A stretch of 14,484 nucleotides of DNA from SVTX01 sp051867975 (GTDB lineage: Bacteria > Bacillota > Clostridia > Oscillospirales > CAG-272). Where the stretch lies: positions 1 to 14,484 of the forward strand of contig JBJDZM010000024.1 of the NCBI GenBank assembly GCA_051867975.1, written 5' to 3'. Position 1 is the first letter of the stretch. Each line of letters opens with the position of its first letter. The position numbers were made by a program, and so were the translations under genes. Shown here in pieces: positions 1-7,017 of the stretch. The notes beneath the pieces were generated by a model. It was not told the origin of the DNA. It was given only the letters and a program-made list of their open reading frames with translations, and did no database searches.

Positions 1-78
1 CAAATTATTTCTCTTAGATTTTTTTACCCCAACTATTGACAAAGAGCCAAAAAAAAATGAATTCGGCAACCTCAAAAA

Positions 79-693
79 TCATCTTTTCAATTTTTCAACA
101 TCAATAAGAGTGTGTCCGCACAACGCACAGTACGTCGGTCTGTCTCCCTTTTCTCCGCCGCGCCATTCGGGATAATTTCTCGTTCCGCAAACGACGCACA
201 TGCAGGCTTCCTTGTCCTTCGAGTCAAAACAGATCGGGAATTTTGTTCCTCGGAAATAGGCGATATCCGCGCCGTCCCGATAGTAAAGTCCGAATCCGCT
301 ATCCTTCATTTTAAAACGGAGCTTGTGCCTCTTGCCCGTCTCGTCGCGCACTATCAGCACTCTGAACATTTCTTCATCTGCCGACCTCGCGGTCACAACG
401 CCCTTTTGAAACTCTCTGTCTAACTTCATCTTCTCAACTTTGCCGAAAAAACTTCTTTCTCGTACAAAAGCCGTCATAGAGCACAAAAACCATCCGCCGA
501 CAAGCACTCCTACGGAAAAAATCAGAAGCAGCCACCAGACAAAGGGCTTATTTATCGGATATTCAAGATAAAATCTGTACGCCAATACCCACATCGCGCA
601 CCAAAGCCCGAAAAGTGCGATGCGTTTCAGGTTTACGAAAAAAGCGTATCTGCGAAGGTCTCGGTTTTCTTTCGGAATTTTACATTGTCTCAT
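79..693 (-). CDS. Small membrane protein with C-terminal zinc ribbon, function unknown
   Basis: A 204-residue protein I do not recognise as a named family. Two hydrophobic segments lie near residues 23-43 and 51-75, each followed by charged residues, so it is probably a two-pass inner-membrane protein. The rest is soluble, with a short beta-rich domain (about 95-155) and a C-terminal zinc ribbon made of C166-x2-C169 and C189-x2-C192; an extra cysteine sits at 164. The frame can be extended to a GTG at 705, but nothing like a Shine-Dalgarno precedes that codon. The ATG at 693 has a G-rich GGGGGTAGG stretch just upstream, so I use it. It lies about 40 bases after the DUF1015 gene on the same strand and is probably co-transcribed with it. 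The zinc-ribbon and membrane calls are seen in the sequence; the role is unknown. Confidence 0.7.
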   Translation of the reverse strand: MRQCKIPKENRDLRRYAFFVNLKRIALFGLWCAMWVLAYRFYLEYPINKPFVWWLLLIFSVGVLVGGWFLCSMTAFVRERSFFGKVEKMKLDREFQKGVVTARSADEEMFRVLIVRDETGKRHKLRFKMKDSGFGLYYRDGADIAYFRGTKFPICFDSKDKEACMCVVCGTRNYPEWRGGEKGDRPTYCALCGHTLIDVEKLKR

Positions 694-736
694 ACCTACC
701 CCCACATTCCGGCTGTCATTGCACGCGTGTGATTTT

Positions 737-1999
737 TCATCTTATTTTTCTGCACTCGATGTAAAATCTCTTGTCCGCCGCATGTCCCATTGAAAAGGTC
801 TTTCTCGGCAGCGCTCCGTCGCAGATCACGGTCTTGAAAAGCATATCCTTGCCCATTCCGTCAAACAGAATTCCGACCGCGTTTTCCTTTTGCGCCAATA
901 CTTTCGTGCTGTCGATGCCGTGTATATAGTCGACACTCACGCCGTCATGCTCTTTGATATATTTATCGAGAAAATCCTGAACCGTTCCTACGGGCAGTTG
1001 AGCCGAGGGAGTATCAACCGTCAGCACCTTGCCATCAACGCCGAAAACAAGCTCAAAGCTCTGCTTTGCCGCACTGCCGCAAAGACTCGACAAATATTTT
1101 TCAAAATCGGAAACGAACGCCTCTCTGTCCACGCCGAAAACAACCCGATAGATCGGCTCAAATTCAAGCGCATCGTCGTGCAGATTTACTATCTCGCAGA
1201 GCGCAAATCTCGCAGGATGTGCCTTCGCCGCTTTCTCTCCTATCTCGGCTTTTATCTCCTCATAAAGTGCCTTTGCGCTCGCCAAGGAGTGGTTGCCGTC
1301 GCCTATCGCAAAGAGCAACGAGGGCGCATCTACGCCGTATTTTTTCTCCATCGCACCGTCCACGCAAAGCGACGCAAGGGCGCAATTTATACCCTCAAAG
1401 TCATTTTTATCAATAAAATAGCCCGTGACGTGTCCGCTCTTCGCCATAAGGTCGAAATCGTATGCCTTTTCGTACTTGCCTGCCTTCGCCGCAACAGGCT
1501 CAATAACCGTGCAGTCGGGGTCGTCAATGAGTATCATGATGTGAGGCATTTCAAGCGCGGCTCCTCTGCGTATGGCAACTCTCGGCGGTATGCGTTCAAG
1601 CACCGTACCCTCGGTTGCACGGGTAAGCGTTACCGAGCCTTTGTTGTAGTCGTATTCTTCGAGGTCGACAGCTCCGACGATACCTCGGCGCACACGTCCG
1701 TCCGATTGGACACGCTCAAGGTATATCATCGAGTTTTCGTGACACGCAAGCGTTCCGTCGTCGAGATATTCTCTCATTTTGGCATTTATCTTGGGTATTG
1801 CCTCGCCCTCGGTATCAAGATATGCCTCGGGAAGCATCAGATTGAGAGTGGACGGTGCATCGCCGACATAATCTTTAGCCGCTTCCCAATATTCACGCTC
1901 GCTGGTGTATTGGTCGCAGGCAACGCACGCCCACTTCGTGCCGCTCTCGCCGTCAAGACGGGGCAAATATATATTTGCAGGGTATAAGTAGTTTTTCAT
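737..1999 (-). CDS. DUF1015 family protein
   Basis: A 420-residue protein that matches the DUF1015 family (COG4198) from end to end. The typical N-terminus carries CDQYTS at residues 28-33. An R-A-T-E-G-T ... E-R-I-P-P-R block lies at about 127-140, the signature GDGNHS at 233-238, and a HPARFALCEIVNLHDDAL-type segment from 261. The family is widespread in Clostridia and often sits near serine-synthesis genes, but its biochemical role is not settled as far as I know. The GDGNHS motif recalls the D-G-x-H motif of ParB-like folds (inference). The ATG at 1999 is preceded by GGAG at 8-base spacing. A TTGATT-17-TATCAT promoter lies at 2030-2058. It is divergent from the aspartate kinase gene across a 214-base gap. 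No signal peptide or membrane segment is seen, so it is cytosolic. Confidence 0.9.
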   Translation of the reverse strand: MKNYLYPANIYLPRLDGESGTKWACVACDQYTSEREYWEAAKDYVGDAPSTLNLMLPEAYLDTEGEAIPKINAKMREYLDDGTLACHENSMIYLERVQSDGRVRRGIVGAVDLEEYDYNKGSVTLTRATEGTVLERIPPRVAIRRGAALEMPHIMILIDDPDCTVIEPVAAKAGKYEKAYDFDLMAKSGHVTGYFIDKNDFEGINCALASLCVDGAMEKKYGVDAPSLLFAIGDGNHSLASAKALYEEIKAEIGEKAAKAHPARFALCEIVNLHDDALEFEPIYRVVFGVDREAFVSDFEKYLSSLCGSAAKQSFELVFGVDGKVLTVDTPSAQLPVGTVQDFLDKYIKEHDGVSVDYIHGIDSTKVLAQKENAVGILFDGMGKDMLFKTVICDGALPRKTFSMGHAADKRFYIECRKIR

Positions 2000-2029
2000 T
2001 TCTATCTCCGTAAAGTATTCGTTGAGAAT

Positions 2030-2058
2030 ATGATATCATGAAATCTCAAAAAAATCAA
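2030..2058 (-). promoter_or_regulatory. Predicted sigma-A promoter of the DUF1015 gene
   Basis: On the minus strand, TTGATT (2053-2058) is followed after 17 bases by TATCAT (2030-2035), matching the consensus at 4/6 and 5/6. Transcription would start near 2023, leaving a leader of about 24 bases before the ATG at 1999. Confidence 0.55.
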
Positions 2059-2132
2059 GACTTTTCGCCCACTTTTCGGAAACTGCACTTATATCCCCCG
2101 CTCACAGGCAAAAATTTTATGTACTATCCCTA

Positions 2133-2161
2133 TTGACAAAAATCACTGTTTTCCATATAAT
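2133..2161 (+). promoter_or_regulatory. Consensus sigma-A promoter of the aspartate kinase gene
   Basis: TTGACA at 2133-2138, a spacer of exactly 17 bases, and TATAAT at 2156-2161: a perfect consensus promoter. The predicted start near 2168 leaves a leader of about 46 bases. That is too short for a lysine riboswitch or T-box, so leader control of this gene is unlikely. Confidence 0.85.
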
Positions 2162-2213
2162 ATTTATATAATTTTGCAAATTCACGCATTTTTACCGAAA
2201 GGATAGACATATT

Positions 2214-3539
2214 ATGGCAATAAAAGTTGTTAAATTCGGAGGCTCGTCTCTCGCCGATGCCGAGCATTTCCGTCAGGTCGCGTCGATAATCAAGGCAGAC
2301 CCGGCTCGCCGCTACGTCATACCCAGCGCGCCCGGAAAGAGATTTTCGGACGACACGAAGGTAACAGACATGCTCTACACCCTCTATGAGCTTGTTCGTC
2401 AGAAGGCTTCGATAGATGTAATAAACGCTCACTATGAGAACATCAAGGAAAGATACAATTCGATAATAAAGGAGCTTGGCATAAAGCTCGACCTTTCGGG
2501 CGAATATGAGTACATCAAAAACGCCATCCTGCACAGCTCCGGACGTGACTATGCCGCAAGCCGCGGTGAATACCTCAACGGTATCATTCTCGCGAAATAT
2601 CTCGGATTTGACTTCATCGATGCCGAAAACATTATCTACTTCAAGGAAAACGGCACCTTAGACGAGGAAAAGACCAACGATATGCTCTCTCTTGAGCTGA
2701 AGGATCACAAGTACGCCGTCATCCCCGGATTCTACGGCATCAGCCCCAACGGCACCGTAGCTACGTTCTCGCGCGGCGGCTCGGATATTACAGGCTCGAT
2801 AGTCGCTCGCGCGGCAGAGGCAGACCTTTATGAAAACTGGACCGACGTATCGGGCTTTATGATGGCTGACCCCAGAATCATCAAAAATCCCGCCGCAATC
2901 GACACGATCACCTACCGCGAGCTCCGTGAGCTTTCCTACATGGGCGCGACAGTGCTTCACGAGGAGGCAATCTTCCCCGTCCGCTACGCAGGAATCCCGA
3001 TAAATATCAAGAACACCAACCGCCCCGAGGACAGAGGAACAATGATCGTTTCGCAGGCATCGGGCTATGATACCGAACACGTCATCACCGGAATTGCAGG
3101 TAAAAAAGGCTTCTCGGTTCTCACGATTGAAAAGGATATGATGAACACAGAGGTCGGATTCGGACGTAAGGTCCTCGAATCCCTCGAGGATTTCGGTGTC
3201 TCCTTTGAGCATCTGCCCTCGGGCATCGACACCATGAGCGTCGTCGTCCAGAGCGCGCAGATAGAGGGCAACGAGGACAGAATAATCCAAGCAATTACAA
3301 GACGGACAAGACCCGACAGCATCTCTCTTGAAGGCGGACTTGCCCTCATCGCGGTCGTCGGACGCGGTATGGTCAAAGCGCGCGGAACCGCAGCGCGTGT
3401 CTTCGATGCCGTATCAAACGCAGGCGTTAATATCAAAATGATAGACCAAGGCTCATGCGAGCTGAATATTATAGTCGGAGTCGACGAGCGCGACTTCGAA
3501 ACAACCCTCAACGCTATTTACAACGAGTTTGTGAAATAG
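2214..3539 (+). CDS. lysC: Aspartate kinase (monofunctional, two ACT domains)
   Basis: A 441-residue aspartokinase, which phosphorylates L-aspartate with ATP in the first step towards lysine, methionine and threonine. The amino-acid kinase domain opens with KFGGSS (7-12) and carries SRGGSD (186-191), a segment ending in MMADPR (216-221), and the YMGATVLHEEA motif (242-252). Two ACT modules follow, at about 293-360 and 376-441; they are the usual site of feedback inhibition by lysine or threonine. The region between residues 43 and 160 is longer than in the roughly 400-residue Bacillus-type enzymes, so it belongs to the longer class. The ATG at 2214 follows GAAAGGAT (2197-2204) at 9-base spacing and a perfect promoter. 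It stands alone as a single-gene unit, with palindrome A just after its stop. Confidence 0.95.
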   Translation: MAIKVVKFGGSSLADAEHFRQVASIIKADPARRYVIPSAPGKRFSDDTKVTDMLYTLYELVRQKASIDVINAHYENIKERYNSIIKELGIKLDLSGEYEYIKNAILHSSGRDYAASRGEYLNGIILAKYLGFDFIDAENIIYFKENGTLDEEKTNDMLSLELKDHKYAVIPGFYGISPNGTVATFSRGGSDITGSIVARAAEADLYENWTDVSGFMMADPRIIKNPAAIDTITYRELRELSYMGATVLHEEAIFPVRYAGIPINIKNTNRPEDRGTMIVSQASGYDTEHVITGIAGKKGFSVLTIEKDMMNTEVGFGRKVLESLEDFGVSFEHLPSGIDTMSVVVQSAQIEGNEDRIIQAITRRTRPDSISLEGGLALIAVVGRGMVKARGTAARVFDAVSNAGVNIKMIDQGSCELNIIVGVDERDFETTLNAIYNEFVK

Positions 3540-3547
3540 GATCGGTA

Positions 3548-3633
3548 TGCAGGGGGAGGGGAAAACTTTTTGAAAAAAGTTTTCCCCTCCCCCCTGCACC
3601 CCCTCCTCTTTCAAAAACTTTCAATTAAAGGAT
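3548..3633 (-). repeat. Intergenic palindromic repeat, copy A (likely bidirectional terminator)
   Basis: A 24-base left arm (3548-3571) pairs with 3574-3598 across a GA loop. The only flaw is one extra C in the right arm (5 versus 6 C). The stem is TGCA, a G/C run, AAAACTTTTT, then the tip. Read on the minus strand, the hairpin is preceded by the family flank TTGAAAGTTTTTG (about 3621-3633). It lies between the convergent aspartate kinase and truB genes, where it could stop transcription from either side, although no U-tract follows the stem. Confidence 0.7.
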
Positions 3634-3660
3634 TTGGAAATGTCTGGTCATTTATATGGA

Positions 3661-3684
3661 GAGCCGTCGCGGTTGCGACGGCTC
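3661..3684 (-). terminator. Perfect 10-bp hairpin after truB
   Basis: GAGCCGTCGC (3661-3670) and GCGACGGCTC (3675-3684) form a 10-bp stem with a GGTT loop, nine bases past the truB stop codon. An outer ATGG/CCAT pair extends it after a 2-base bulge. There is no T-run on either side, so it may be an RNA 3'-end stabiliser or a weak terminator rather than a classical one. Confidence 0.45.
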
Positions 3685-3692
3685 CATGAATA

Positions 3693-4616
3693 TTATAATT
3701 CAAATATTTTTACCGATTTTACGGCACTTCCCTCTTCGCGCTCAACTACCTCGCCGAGGGCGAAAAATCCGCCGTTTTCGGTGCAGACTCTCACTCTTTG
3801 CCCTTGCCTGTGCGCGGTCTTTATTTTTTTCTGATATATCGGGCATCCGTCACGGAAGAGCTTTTCAAAAAAACCCGAAAGTTTGACACATGGTAAATCC
3901 TCGAAAAGACGCTCGGTCGGCAAAAGCAGTCCCATGCGGTCATTCTCGCTCATATTCTCTACCTCTTCAAGCGTGTGACATTCGCAAAGTTTAATTCCGC
4001 AAGCCTCCGTGCGTTCAAGCGCCGCCATAGCGCCGCCGCAACCGAGTTTTGCACCTATATCGGCGCAAAGCGTGCGGATATACGTTCCGCCGCTGCAAAC
4101 TACGTCAAGCGTGTAGTCGCCGCTCGTCTCGCACGGTTGACATTCAAGCGAAAAAACCTCAATTTCGCGTGCCTCGCGCTCGATTACAACGCCGCGGCGC
4201 GCCAAATCATATAGCTTTTGCCCGTTGATCTTCAGCGCAGAGTACATCGGCGGAACCTGCTTTATCTTTCCGACAAAGCCCGACACCGCCGCCTCGACCT
4301 CACTGTCGGTCGGCAGACTCTCGCACCTCGTCAATATCTCACCGCTTACGTCCTCCGTGTCGGTCGTAATTCCGAGCCGCAAAGTCGCGCGATAGCCTTT
4401 TATGTCCGACGAAATGTACTCGCACGCCTTCGCCGCCCTGCCGACAAGAACGACAAGCACGCCCGTCGCCATCGGATCGAGCGTTCCGGCATGCCCGACT
4501 CGCTTTGTGTTGTATAGCCTGCGCACACGATTGACTACGTCGTGCGAGGTCATGCCCTGCGGCTTGTGTATCGCCAGGACGCCGCCCGGCAGATTGTCAT
4601 TTTCAGTGTGTTTCAT
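3693..4616 (-). CDS. truB: tRNA pseudouridine(55) synthase TruB
   Basis: A 307-residue TruB, which converts U55 in the T-loop of tRNAs to pseudouridine. The N-terminal catalytic part shows GGVLAIHKPQGMTSHDVV, then HAGTLDPMATGVL with the catalytic aspartate D47. The GGTYIRTL segment typical of TruB lies in the second half, and a short PUA-like C-terminal domain follows. The frame stays open to a TTG at 4652, but that extension reads into a hairpin. The ATG at 4616 has GAGG five bases upstream and gives the usual family length, so I use it. The neighbours trmB and ychF on the same strand are also translation genes, but long gaps with palindromes separate them, so each may be its own unit. Confidence 0.95.
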   Translation of the reverse strand: MKHTENDNLPGGVLAIHKPQGMTSHDVVNRVRRLYNTKRVGHAGTLDPMATGVLVVLVGRAAKACEYISSDIKGYRATLRLGITTDTEDVSGEILTRCESLPTDSEVEAAVSGFVGKIKQVPPMYSALKINGQKLYDLARRGVVIEREAREIEVFSLECQPCETSGDYTLDVVCSGGTYIRTLCADIGAKLGCGGAMAALERTEACGIKLCECHTLEEVENMSENDRMGLLLPTERLFEDLPCVKLSGFFEKLFRDGCPIYQKKIKTAHRQGQRVRVCTENGGFFALGEVVEREEGSAVKSVKIFEL

Positions 4617-4648
4617 CTTTGCCTCATGGGATGCGATGCCTCCGGCGG

Positions 4649-4679
4649 CCAAAACCTTTCCCCGAAAAAAAGGTTTTGG
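4649..4679 (-). repeat. 11-bp hairpin in the truB leader
   Basis: CCAAAACCTTT (4649-4659) and AAAGGTTTTGG (4669-4679) form a perfect 11-bp stem with a 9-base loop. On the minus strand the tip reads TTTTCGGGG, which resembles the TTTTTTC tip of repeats A-D without their flank. It would lie in the truB 5' leader, about 33 bases before the ATG, and could act as an attenuator or be a relic of a repeat. Confidence 0.5.
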
Positions 4680-4846
4680 ATTCCAAAAAACTCCCTGTAG
4701 CTTCGCACTTAGTTTTCAGATAAATCTATCGTTCAATACCTTTTAAACATTTACGCACAATCAATTTCAACTTAGAGAAACTTTAATATTAAAATATGCT
4801 TTGGGGGCTGGGTTCAATACTGCTCCAACACGGAATATCTCAGTAG

Positions 4847-4873
4847 GTTGAAATTTGCTCCGCAAATTTCAAC
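4847..4873. repeat. Perfect 12-bp inverted repeat
   Basis: GTTGAAATTTGC (4847-4858) and GCAAATTTCAAC (4862-4873) pair fully across a TCC loop. It is followed within about 25 bases by repeat copy B. There is no T-run. It could be part of a small non-autonomous repeat element or a structured RNA end. Confidence 0.55.
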
Positions 4874-4897
4874 GTCACCTCACGGCAGTTAGAACCC

Positions 4898-4955
4898 CCT
4901 TATTGAAAGTTTTTGAAGGGGTTTGGGGGAAACTTTTTTCAAAAAGTTCCCCCAA
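4898..4955 (+). repeat. Intergenic palindromic repeat, copy B
   Basis: On the plus strand the flank TTATTGAAAGTTTTTG is followed by a hairpin at 4923-4955. Its left arm TTGGGGGAAACTTTTT pairs with AAAAAGTTCCCCCAA across a TC loop, with one bulged A. It ends about 25 bases past the trmB stop codon and points against that gene. Its likely effect is to end or stabilise the trmB transcript. Confidence 0.7.
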
Positions 4956-4980
4956 CGCATCCCTCGCATCCCCGTCCCAA

Positions 4981-5631
4981 TCAAAATCTAACTATTGCCG
5001 AATTTATCGTAAAACCTTTTTCGGAGAAGTTTTTTTCGTACTCGGTCATCACGTTTTGGGCGGCGCGGTCGCTGTTGTGAAGGTCGCGAGTCATCCATTC
5101 GACGGTAAGACCGAATTCGGCAAAGGATTCAAGCGAAAAATCAAAGAGTCCGACGTTGTCGGTTTTGAAGACAAGCTCTCCACCCTCTTTCAGAATACGC
5201 TTGTAGCGTTCAAGGAAGATGCGGTGCGTCAGACGGCGCTTCGCGTGACCTGCCTTAGGCCACGGGTCGCTGAAATTGAGATAGATTCGGTCGAGACAAT
5301 GCTCGGGAAACCACTCGTTCAGATTGTCGGCGTTGCCGATAATAAAACGCAGATTATCGGGGCGAGTCTCACGGCACGCCATCGCCTTTTCAAGCGCGGC
5401 ACAACAGACGTCCGGCACCTTTTCCATAGCGATAAGATTCTCGTCGGGGCGTTTTTCCGCCGTTCCGACAGCGAAATTTCCCTTTCCGCAGCCTATCTCC
5501 AGACAAAGCCTTTTCGTCTTGTCGGGAAAGGGCGACGACGGATCAGCCATCAGCACTGACGGATCGCTTATAAGTAACTCTGCACAAGCGCGGATCCTCT
5601 CCTCGCCGTGCTTCTTTTTTCTCATTCTCAT
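4981..5631 (-). CDS. trmB: tRNA (guanine-N7-)-methyltransferase TrmB
   Basis: A 216-residue TrmB, which uses S-adenosylmethionine to methylate G46 in the variable loop of tRNAs. The SAM-binding motif LEIGCGKG is at 44-51. The family signature NFSDPWPKAGHAKRRL is at 119-134, and the C-terminal TEYEKNF lies at 196-202. The frame runs upstream to a TTG at 5712, but those extra 27 residues are simply a translation of palindromic repeat C. The ATG at 5631 (Met-Arg-Met-Arg-Lys...) matches how family members begin. No strong Shine-Dalgarno precedes it; an alternative ATG at 5649 sits right after a 7-bp hairpin. A promoter lies at 5722-5751, so repeat C would be in the leader. Confidence 0.93.
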   Translation of the reverse strand: MRMRKKKHGEERIRACAELLISDPSVLMADPSSPFPDKTKRLCLEIGCGKGNFAVGTAEKRPDENLIAMEKVPDVCCAALEKAMACRETRPDNLRFIIGNADNLNEWFPEHCLDRIYLNFSDPWPKAGHAKRRLTHRIFLERYKRILKEGGELVFKTDNVGLFDFSLESFAEFGLTVEWMTRDLHNSDRAAQNVMTEYEKNFSEKGFTINSAIVRF

Positions 5632-5651
5632 ATTTGTACCATTTTTCATCA

Positions 5652-5668
5652 AGGGGCTTTGCCCCTTG
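5652..5668 (-). repeat. 7-bp hairpin in the trmB leader
   Basis: AAGGGGC and GCCCCTT form a tight 7-bp stem with a 3-base loop, just upstream of an ATG at 5649 and about 20 bases before the preferred trmB start. It lies beside repeat C, much as a second small hairpin (5850-5868) lies beside repeat D. Confidence 0.5.
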
Positions 5669-5674
5669 ACCCCA

Positions 5675-5720
5675 CTTAGGAACTTTTTGAAAAAAGTTCC
5701 TAAGAACCTCAAAAACTTTT
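5675..5720 (-). repeat. Intergenic palindromic repeat, copy C
   Basis: CTTAGGAACTTTTT (5675-5688) pairs perfectly over 14 bp with AAAAAGTTCCTAAG (5691-5704). On the minus strand the loop is TC and the family flank (here TTAAAAGTTTTTG) lies just upstream. It sits between the predicted trmB promoter and the gene, so it would be transcribed in the leader. It could act as an attenuator. Confidence 0.7.
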
Positions 5721-5721
5721 A

Positions 5722-5751
5722 ATTAGATTTTACTTTTTAACAAACGGTCAA
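5722..5751 (-). promoter_or_regulatory. Predicted trmB promoter
   Basis: On the minus strand, TTGACC (5746-5751) is followed after 18 bases by TCTAAT (5722-5727); each hexamer matches consensus at 5/6. The start would fall near 5715, giving an 84-base leader that contains repeat C and the small hairpin beside it. Confidence 0.5.
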
Positions 5752-5792
5752 TTTTCTGCACCGCATAGTTTAATGCTTTTTATCCCCAAACC

Positions 5793-5843
5793 TTATTGAA
5801 AGTTTTTGGGAGTCAAGAACCCTTTTTTCAAAAAGGGTTCTTG
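5793..5843 (+). repeat. Intergenic palindromic repeat, copy D
   Basis: The flank TTATTGAAAGTTTTTG on the plus strand is followed by a perfect 14-bp hairpin: CAAGAACCCTTTTT (5814-5827), TC loop, AAAAAGGGTTCTTG (5830-5843). It lies 3' of ychF in the opposite orientation, as copy B does for trmB. Confidence 0.72.
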
Positions 5844-5849
5844 CAGGGT

Positions 5850-5868
5850 GCAGGGACAGCGTCCCTGC
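5850..5868 (-). terminator. 8-bp hairpin directly after the ychF stop
   Basis: GCAGGGAC (5850-5857) and GTCCCTGC (5861-5868) pair over 8 bp with a 3-base loop, and the ychF stop codon (5869-5871) is the very next triplet. Together with repeat D it makes a double hairpin at the ychF 3' end. No T-run follows directly, so termination is plausible but not certain. Confidence 0.5.
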
Positions 5869-6963
5869 TTAAACATTAAATCTGAACAGAACAATGTCTC
5901 CGTCCTTCATGACGTAGTCTTTTCCCTCGCTGCGGACAAGTCCCTGTTCCTTTGCGGCGACCATACTTCCGCACGCGACGAGATCGTCAAACGCCACTAC
6001 CTCGGCACGAATAAATCCGCGCTCGAAATCAGAGTGAATTTTTCCCGCCGCTTGCGGTGCCTTCGTTCCCTTGGTGATAGTCCAGGCTCTGACCTCTTCG
6101 GGCCCTGCGGTTAAGTAAGAGATAAGTCCGAGCAAGGAATAGCTTGCCTTAATGAGCTTGTCAAGACCGCTCTCGGCGATTCCCATGTCGGCTAAGAACA
6201 TCTGCTTTTCCTCGCCCTCAAGCTCGGCGATTTCGGACTCGATTCCGGCGCAGACCGCAATAACCGCGCTGTTCTCACTCGCCGCAAACTCCTTGACCGC
6301 CATGTAAGCAGGATTTCCAAGAGGTTCCTCTGCCGCTTCGTCCTCGCTGACGTTTGCAACGTAGATTACAGGCTTGCGAGTGAGGAGCGGGGTGTCATAC
6401 AGACATGCCTCTTCATCCTCGGTAAGTGTCATCGTGCGCGCGCACTTGCCCGACTCAAGAACGGCGTAAATCCGCTCGAAAAGCTCAAGCTCCGAGGCCA
6501 AGGTCTTGTCGCCCTTCATAGCCTTCTTTGTTCTGTCTATTCTTCTCTCGACCATTTCCATGTCCGAGAAAATAAGCTCCATGTTAATGGTCTCAAGGTC
6601 GCGCATGGGGTTGACCGAGCCGTCAACGTGAATGATATTGTCGTCCTCAAAGCAACGAACGACGTGGATTATCGCATCGCACTCGCGGATGTTGGACAAA
6701 AACTTGTTTCCGAGTCCCTCGCCCTGCGACGCGCCCTTAACAAGACCTGCAATGTCAACGAACTGAATGACCGCGGGGGTGTACTTTTTGGGGGCGTACA
6801 TCTTCGCCAGCACGTCAAGACGGCTGTCGGGCACGGTAACGACACCGACGTTCGGCTCAATCGTGCAGAACGGATAGTTAGCGGACTCCGCGCCCGCATT
6901 GGTTAAAGCATTAAAAAGTGTTGATTTTCCTACGTTAGGAAGTCCCACTATACCGAGTTTCAT
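5869..6963 (-). CDS. ychF: Redox-regulated ATPase YchF (Obg-like, OLA1 family)
   Basis: A 364-residue member of the YchF/OLA1 family, a TRAFAC-class P-loop protein that prefers ATP over GTP and associates with ribosomes. The P-loop GLPNVGKS is at residues 7-14. The switch region DIAGLVKGAS is at 70-79. The usual NKxD motif is replaced by N204-V-S-E207, the noncanonical form that goes with ATP preference. A helical insertion spans roughly 130-230. The C-terminal TGS-like domain ends in DYVMKDGDIVLFRFNV. Length and all blocks fit the family. The ATG at 6963 follows GAGGAG at 6-base spacing. A TTGCAA-17-TATAAT promoter is at 7018-7046. A 12-codon open frame in the leader ends in an ATGA overlap with this start and is listed separately. 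Confidence 0.97.
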   Translation of the reverse strand: MKLGIVGLPNVGKSTLFNALTNAGAESANYPFCTIEPNVGVVTVPDSRLDVLAKMYAPKKYTPAVIQFVDIAGLVKGASQGEGLGNKFLSNIRECDAIIHVVRCFEDDNIIHVDGSVNPMRDLETINMELIFSDMEMVERRIDRTKKAMKGDKTLASELELFERIYAVLESGKCARTMTLTEDEEACLYDTPLLTRKPVIYVANVSEDEAAEEPLGNPAYMAVKEFAASENSAVIAVCAGIESEIAELEGEEKQMFLADMGIAESGLDKLIKASYSLLGLISYLTAGPEEVRAWTITKGTKAPQAAGKIHSDFERGFIRAEVVAFDDLVACGSMVAAKEQGLVRSEGKDYVMKDGDIVLFRFNV

Positions 6964-6998
6964 ATCTTTCTCCTCAAATTTTCTTCAAAAATGCCCAT
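6960..6998 (-). CDS. Possible 12-residue leader ORF coupled to ychF
   Basis: An open frame in the ychF leader begins at ATG 6998-6996, three bases after AGGAG, and encodes MGIFEENLRRKI. Its TGA stop overlaps the ychF ATG as ATGA, and the ychF ribosome site lies inside it. The arrangement would allow translational coupling, but the AGGAG-ATG spacing is short and so is the frame, so chance is quite possible. Confidence 0.25.
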   Translation of the reverse strand: MGIFEENLRRKI

Positions 6999-7017
6999 AG
7001 TCTCCTATTTTACATAC

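Larger units (their letters stand above)
4617..4980. other. 364-base gene-free gap between truB and trmB
   Basis: No credible gene is seen. The gap holds three palindromes listed separately (4649-4679, 4847-4873, 4923-4955), a 12-base perfect palindrome TTTAATATTAAA at 4782-4793, and AT-rich sequence between. A weak minus-strand promoter for truB could be TTGAAA, 17 bases, TTTAAA within about 4739-4772. It is not strong enough to list on its own. Confidence 0.6.

Noticed and set aside
36..41. TTGACA near the left edge, plus strand
   Set aside because: No -10 hexamer lies at 16-18 bases (GAATTC at 17), and no plus-strand gene follows before 2214.
890..1987. A 365-codon open frame on the plus strand opposite the DUF1015 gene
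   Set aside because: It is antisense to a clear family match, is rich in Arg/Cys/His/Val in the way shadow frames are, and has no recognisable motif or ribosome site.
2162..2213. Possible lysine riboswitch or T-box leader before aspartate kinase
   Set aside because: The predicted leader is only about 46 bases and has no suitable stems or T-box-like sequence.
2658..3511. Two long minus-strand frames inside the aspartate kinase gene
   Set aside because: They overlap a full-length conserved enzyme and carry no family signature; they are codon-composition shadows.
4617..4652. TTG-initiated N-terminal extension of TruB
   Set aside because: It reads into a hairpin, lacks a ribosome site, and the ATG at 4616 with GAGG upstream gives normal family length.
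3548..5868. CRISPR array suggested by recurring similar palindromes
   Set aside because: The copies lie hundreds of bases apart in both orientations, their stems differ, and there are no regular spacers or cas genes.
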